From Anaerolineales bacterium (GTDB taxonomy: Bacteria; Chloroflexota; Anaerolineae; Anaerolineales; UBA6663), in the NCBI GenBank assembly GCA_017999235.1, contig JAGOBN010000253.1, positions 1 through 6,402 on the forward strand: a stretch of 6,402 nt of DNA. The letters run 5' to 3'. Every line of letters starts with the position of its first letter. The first letter of the stretch is position 1. The notes beneath the pieces are model-generated. The model was given only the letters and a program-made list of their open reading frames with translations, was not told the origin of the DNA and ran no database searches. Positions 5,809 to 6,402 of this stretch are shown here, one piece after another. The translations under genes and the position numbers were made by a program.

Positions 5809-6402
5809 TTAGACCAGCTCGTTGGCCTGCGTCTGCGCGGCCAGGGACGGGTAGACCCGGATCTCAGTCATTTGGCCGCCGTAGGCGCCGTCCGCGCCGC
5901 CGTTGCTGAGATGCTGCAGGTTGCGGTTGTAGAGCAGGTATTTTTTGCACGGCCGGCTCTGCTCATCCAGGTCGTCATAGGCGGCCGGGGTCGGGGCCGT
6001 GAAGATCACATCCCAGGTCTCGCCGGAGCCCATGCCCAGGGAGTTGGTCTCAAAGCTCAGATCGGCGCCGGTGCGCGCGCCGTTCACCAGCCCGCGCAGG
6101 AGCGAGGCATCGCGGCCGACCGCGCGCAGCTTGATGCCCGGCACCGTGACCGTGATGGGCTGGAAGCCCAGGTTGATGAGGCGCAGGAGCACGCGTTCGC
6201 CGGCCTCGGCCTGGATCAAGGCCGAGTGCGGCTGATGCTGCATGGCCGTGCCCTGCATGGCCGGCGCATACGGGTTATGGTTGGGCAGCAGCGTGTCCGG
6301 GTAGGCCCGGCCGTTGATCAAGTAGAAGTCGGCCTTGTAGTCCGTCCAATCCACCAGTTGGATGTGGGCGTCGCACCAGTGCATGTAGGCCCAGACTTCG
6401 GT
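5809..6402 (-). CDS. Multicopper-oxidase-like (cupredoxin) protein, C-terminal part
   Basis: The last 197 residues of a gene that enters from the right edge; the frame is open to the edge, and the Met at 6384 is internal. The visible part is a cupredoxin domain: DAHIQLVDWTDYKADFYLING (11-31), GRAYPDTLLPN (31-41), AGERVLLRLINLGFQP, TVPGIKLRAVGRDASLLRG (86-104), GSGETWDVIFTAP and, near the end, KYLLYNRNLQHLSNGGADG then GGQMTEIRVYP (175-185). This matches the domain-2 pattern of bacterial multicopper-oxidase-like proteins; the block ending LING-R-AYPDT is shared with the next two genes. At the position where the next gene has FHPHG this one has TVPG, so no copper ligands are seen here, though ligands may lie in the unseen N-terminal part. 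Residues 49-59 carry a small Met/His cluster (MQGTAMQHQPH). TAA stop at 5811-5809, 25 nt before the next start. The family call is solid; function is inferred. Confidence 0.9.
   Translation of the reverse strand, partial: TEVWAYMHWCDAHIQLVDWTDYKADFYLINGRAYPDTLLPNHNPYAPAMQGTAMQHQPHSALIQAEAGERVLLRLINLGFQPITVTVPGIKLRAVGRDASLLRGLVNGARTGADLSFETNSLGMGSGETWDVIFTAPTPAAYDDLDEQSRPCKKYLLYNRNLQHLSNGGADGAYGGQMTEIRVYPSLAAQTQANELV

Noticed and set aside
4215..5909. 564-codon open frame on the plus strand
   Set aside because: It spans the antisense of two real genes and their intergenic gaps, has a low-complexity Arg/Gly/Val composition and no recognisable family. The minus-strand genes have signal peptides, ribosome binding sites and family motifs.
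1..6402. Frequent GCCGGC/GGCCGG words, possible dispersed repeat
   Set aside because: They fall mostly inside Ala-Gly and Ala-Pro codon pairs of GC-rich genes and have no fixed spacing or flanks.
1..6402. CRISPR arrays, tRNA or rRNA genes, insertion sequences
   Set aside because: I looked for evenly spaced repeats, cloverleaf-like segments and transposase motifs and saw none.

Overview
The window is GC-rich (mid-60s per cent by eye) and every gene I can support lies on the minus strand, so the genes read from right to left. The large secreted proteins, the Ala/Gly/Pro-rich codon use, the Ig-like repeats and above all the C-terminal tail FLPVVVR on the largest protein suggest a member of the Chloroflexota (Anaerolineae/Caldilineae-like). 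That assignment is inference from protein style; no marker gene is present.

Layout in transcription order: (1) 6402-5809, the C-terminal part of a multicopper-oxidase-like (cupredoxin-fold) protein, cut by the window edge. (2) 5783-4425, a complete 452-residue secreted multicopper-oxidase-like protein with a strong ribosome binding site and two histidine clusters. (3) 4393-1418, a 991-residue secreted protein with two cupredoxin-like domains that lack the copper-ligand motifs, then about four Ig-like repeats, a jelly-roll (lectin/laminin-G-like) module and the FLPVVVR tail. (4) A perfect 15-bp hairpin at 1367-1401. (5) 1351-836, a small membrane-anchored, methionine-rich protein of a family I cannot name. 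(6) A convincing rho-independent terminator at 771-813. (7) 700-1, the N-terminal third of a secreted subtilisin-like (S8) serine protease with its own ribosome binding site, cut by the left edge.

The first three genes are 25 and 31 nt apart and probably form one transcript. All three share a recognisable block ending in a [FN]LING/LLNG-[RQ]-x-[YF]-P motif, so they are tandem paralogues. Copper-ligand-like histidine motifs are clear only in the middle gene. The third looks like an oxidase scaffold turned into a surface-display or adhesion protein. The small membrane-anchored gene follows after the hairpin and may share the transcript by read-through or have its own start. The protease is a separate unit. 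Together they describe a cell-envelope/extracellular locus; copper handling or surface redox chemistry is plausible but not shown by the sequence.
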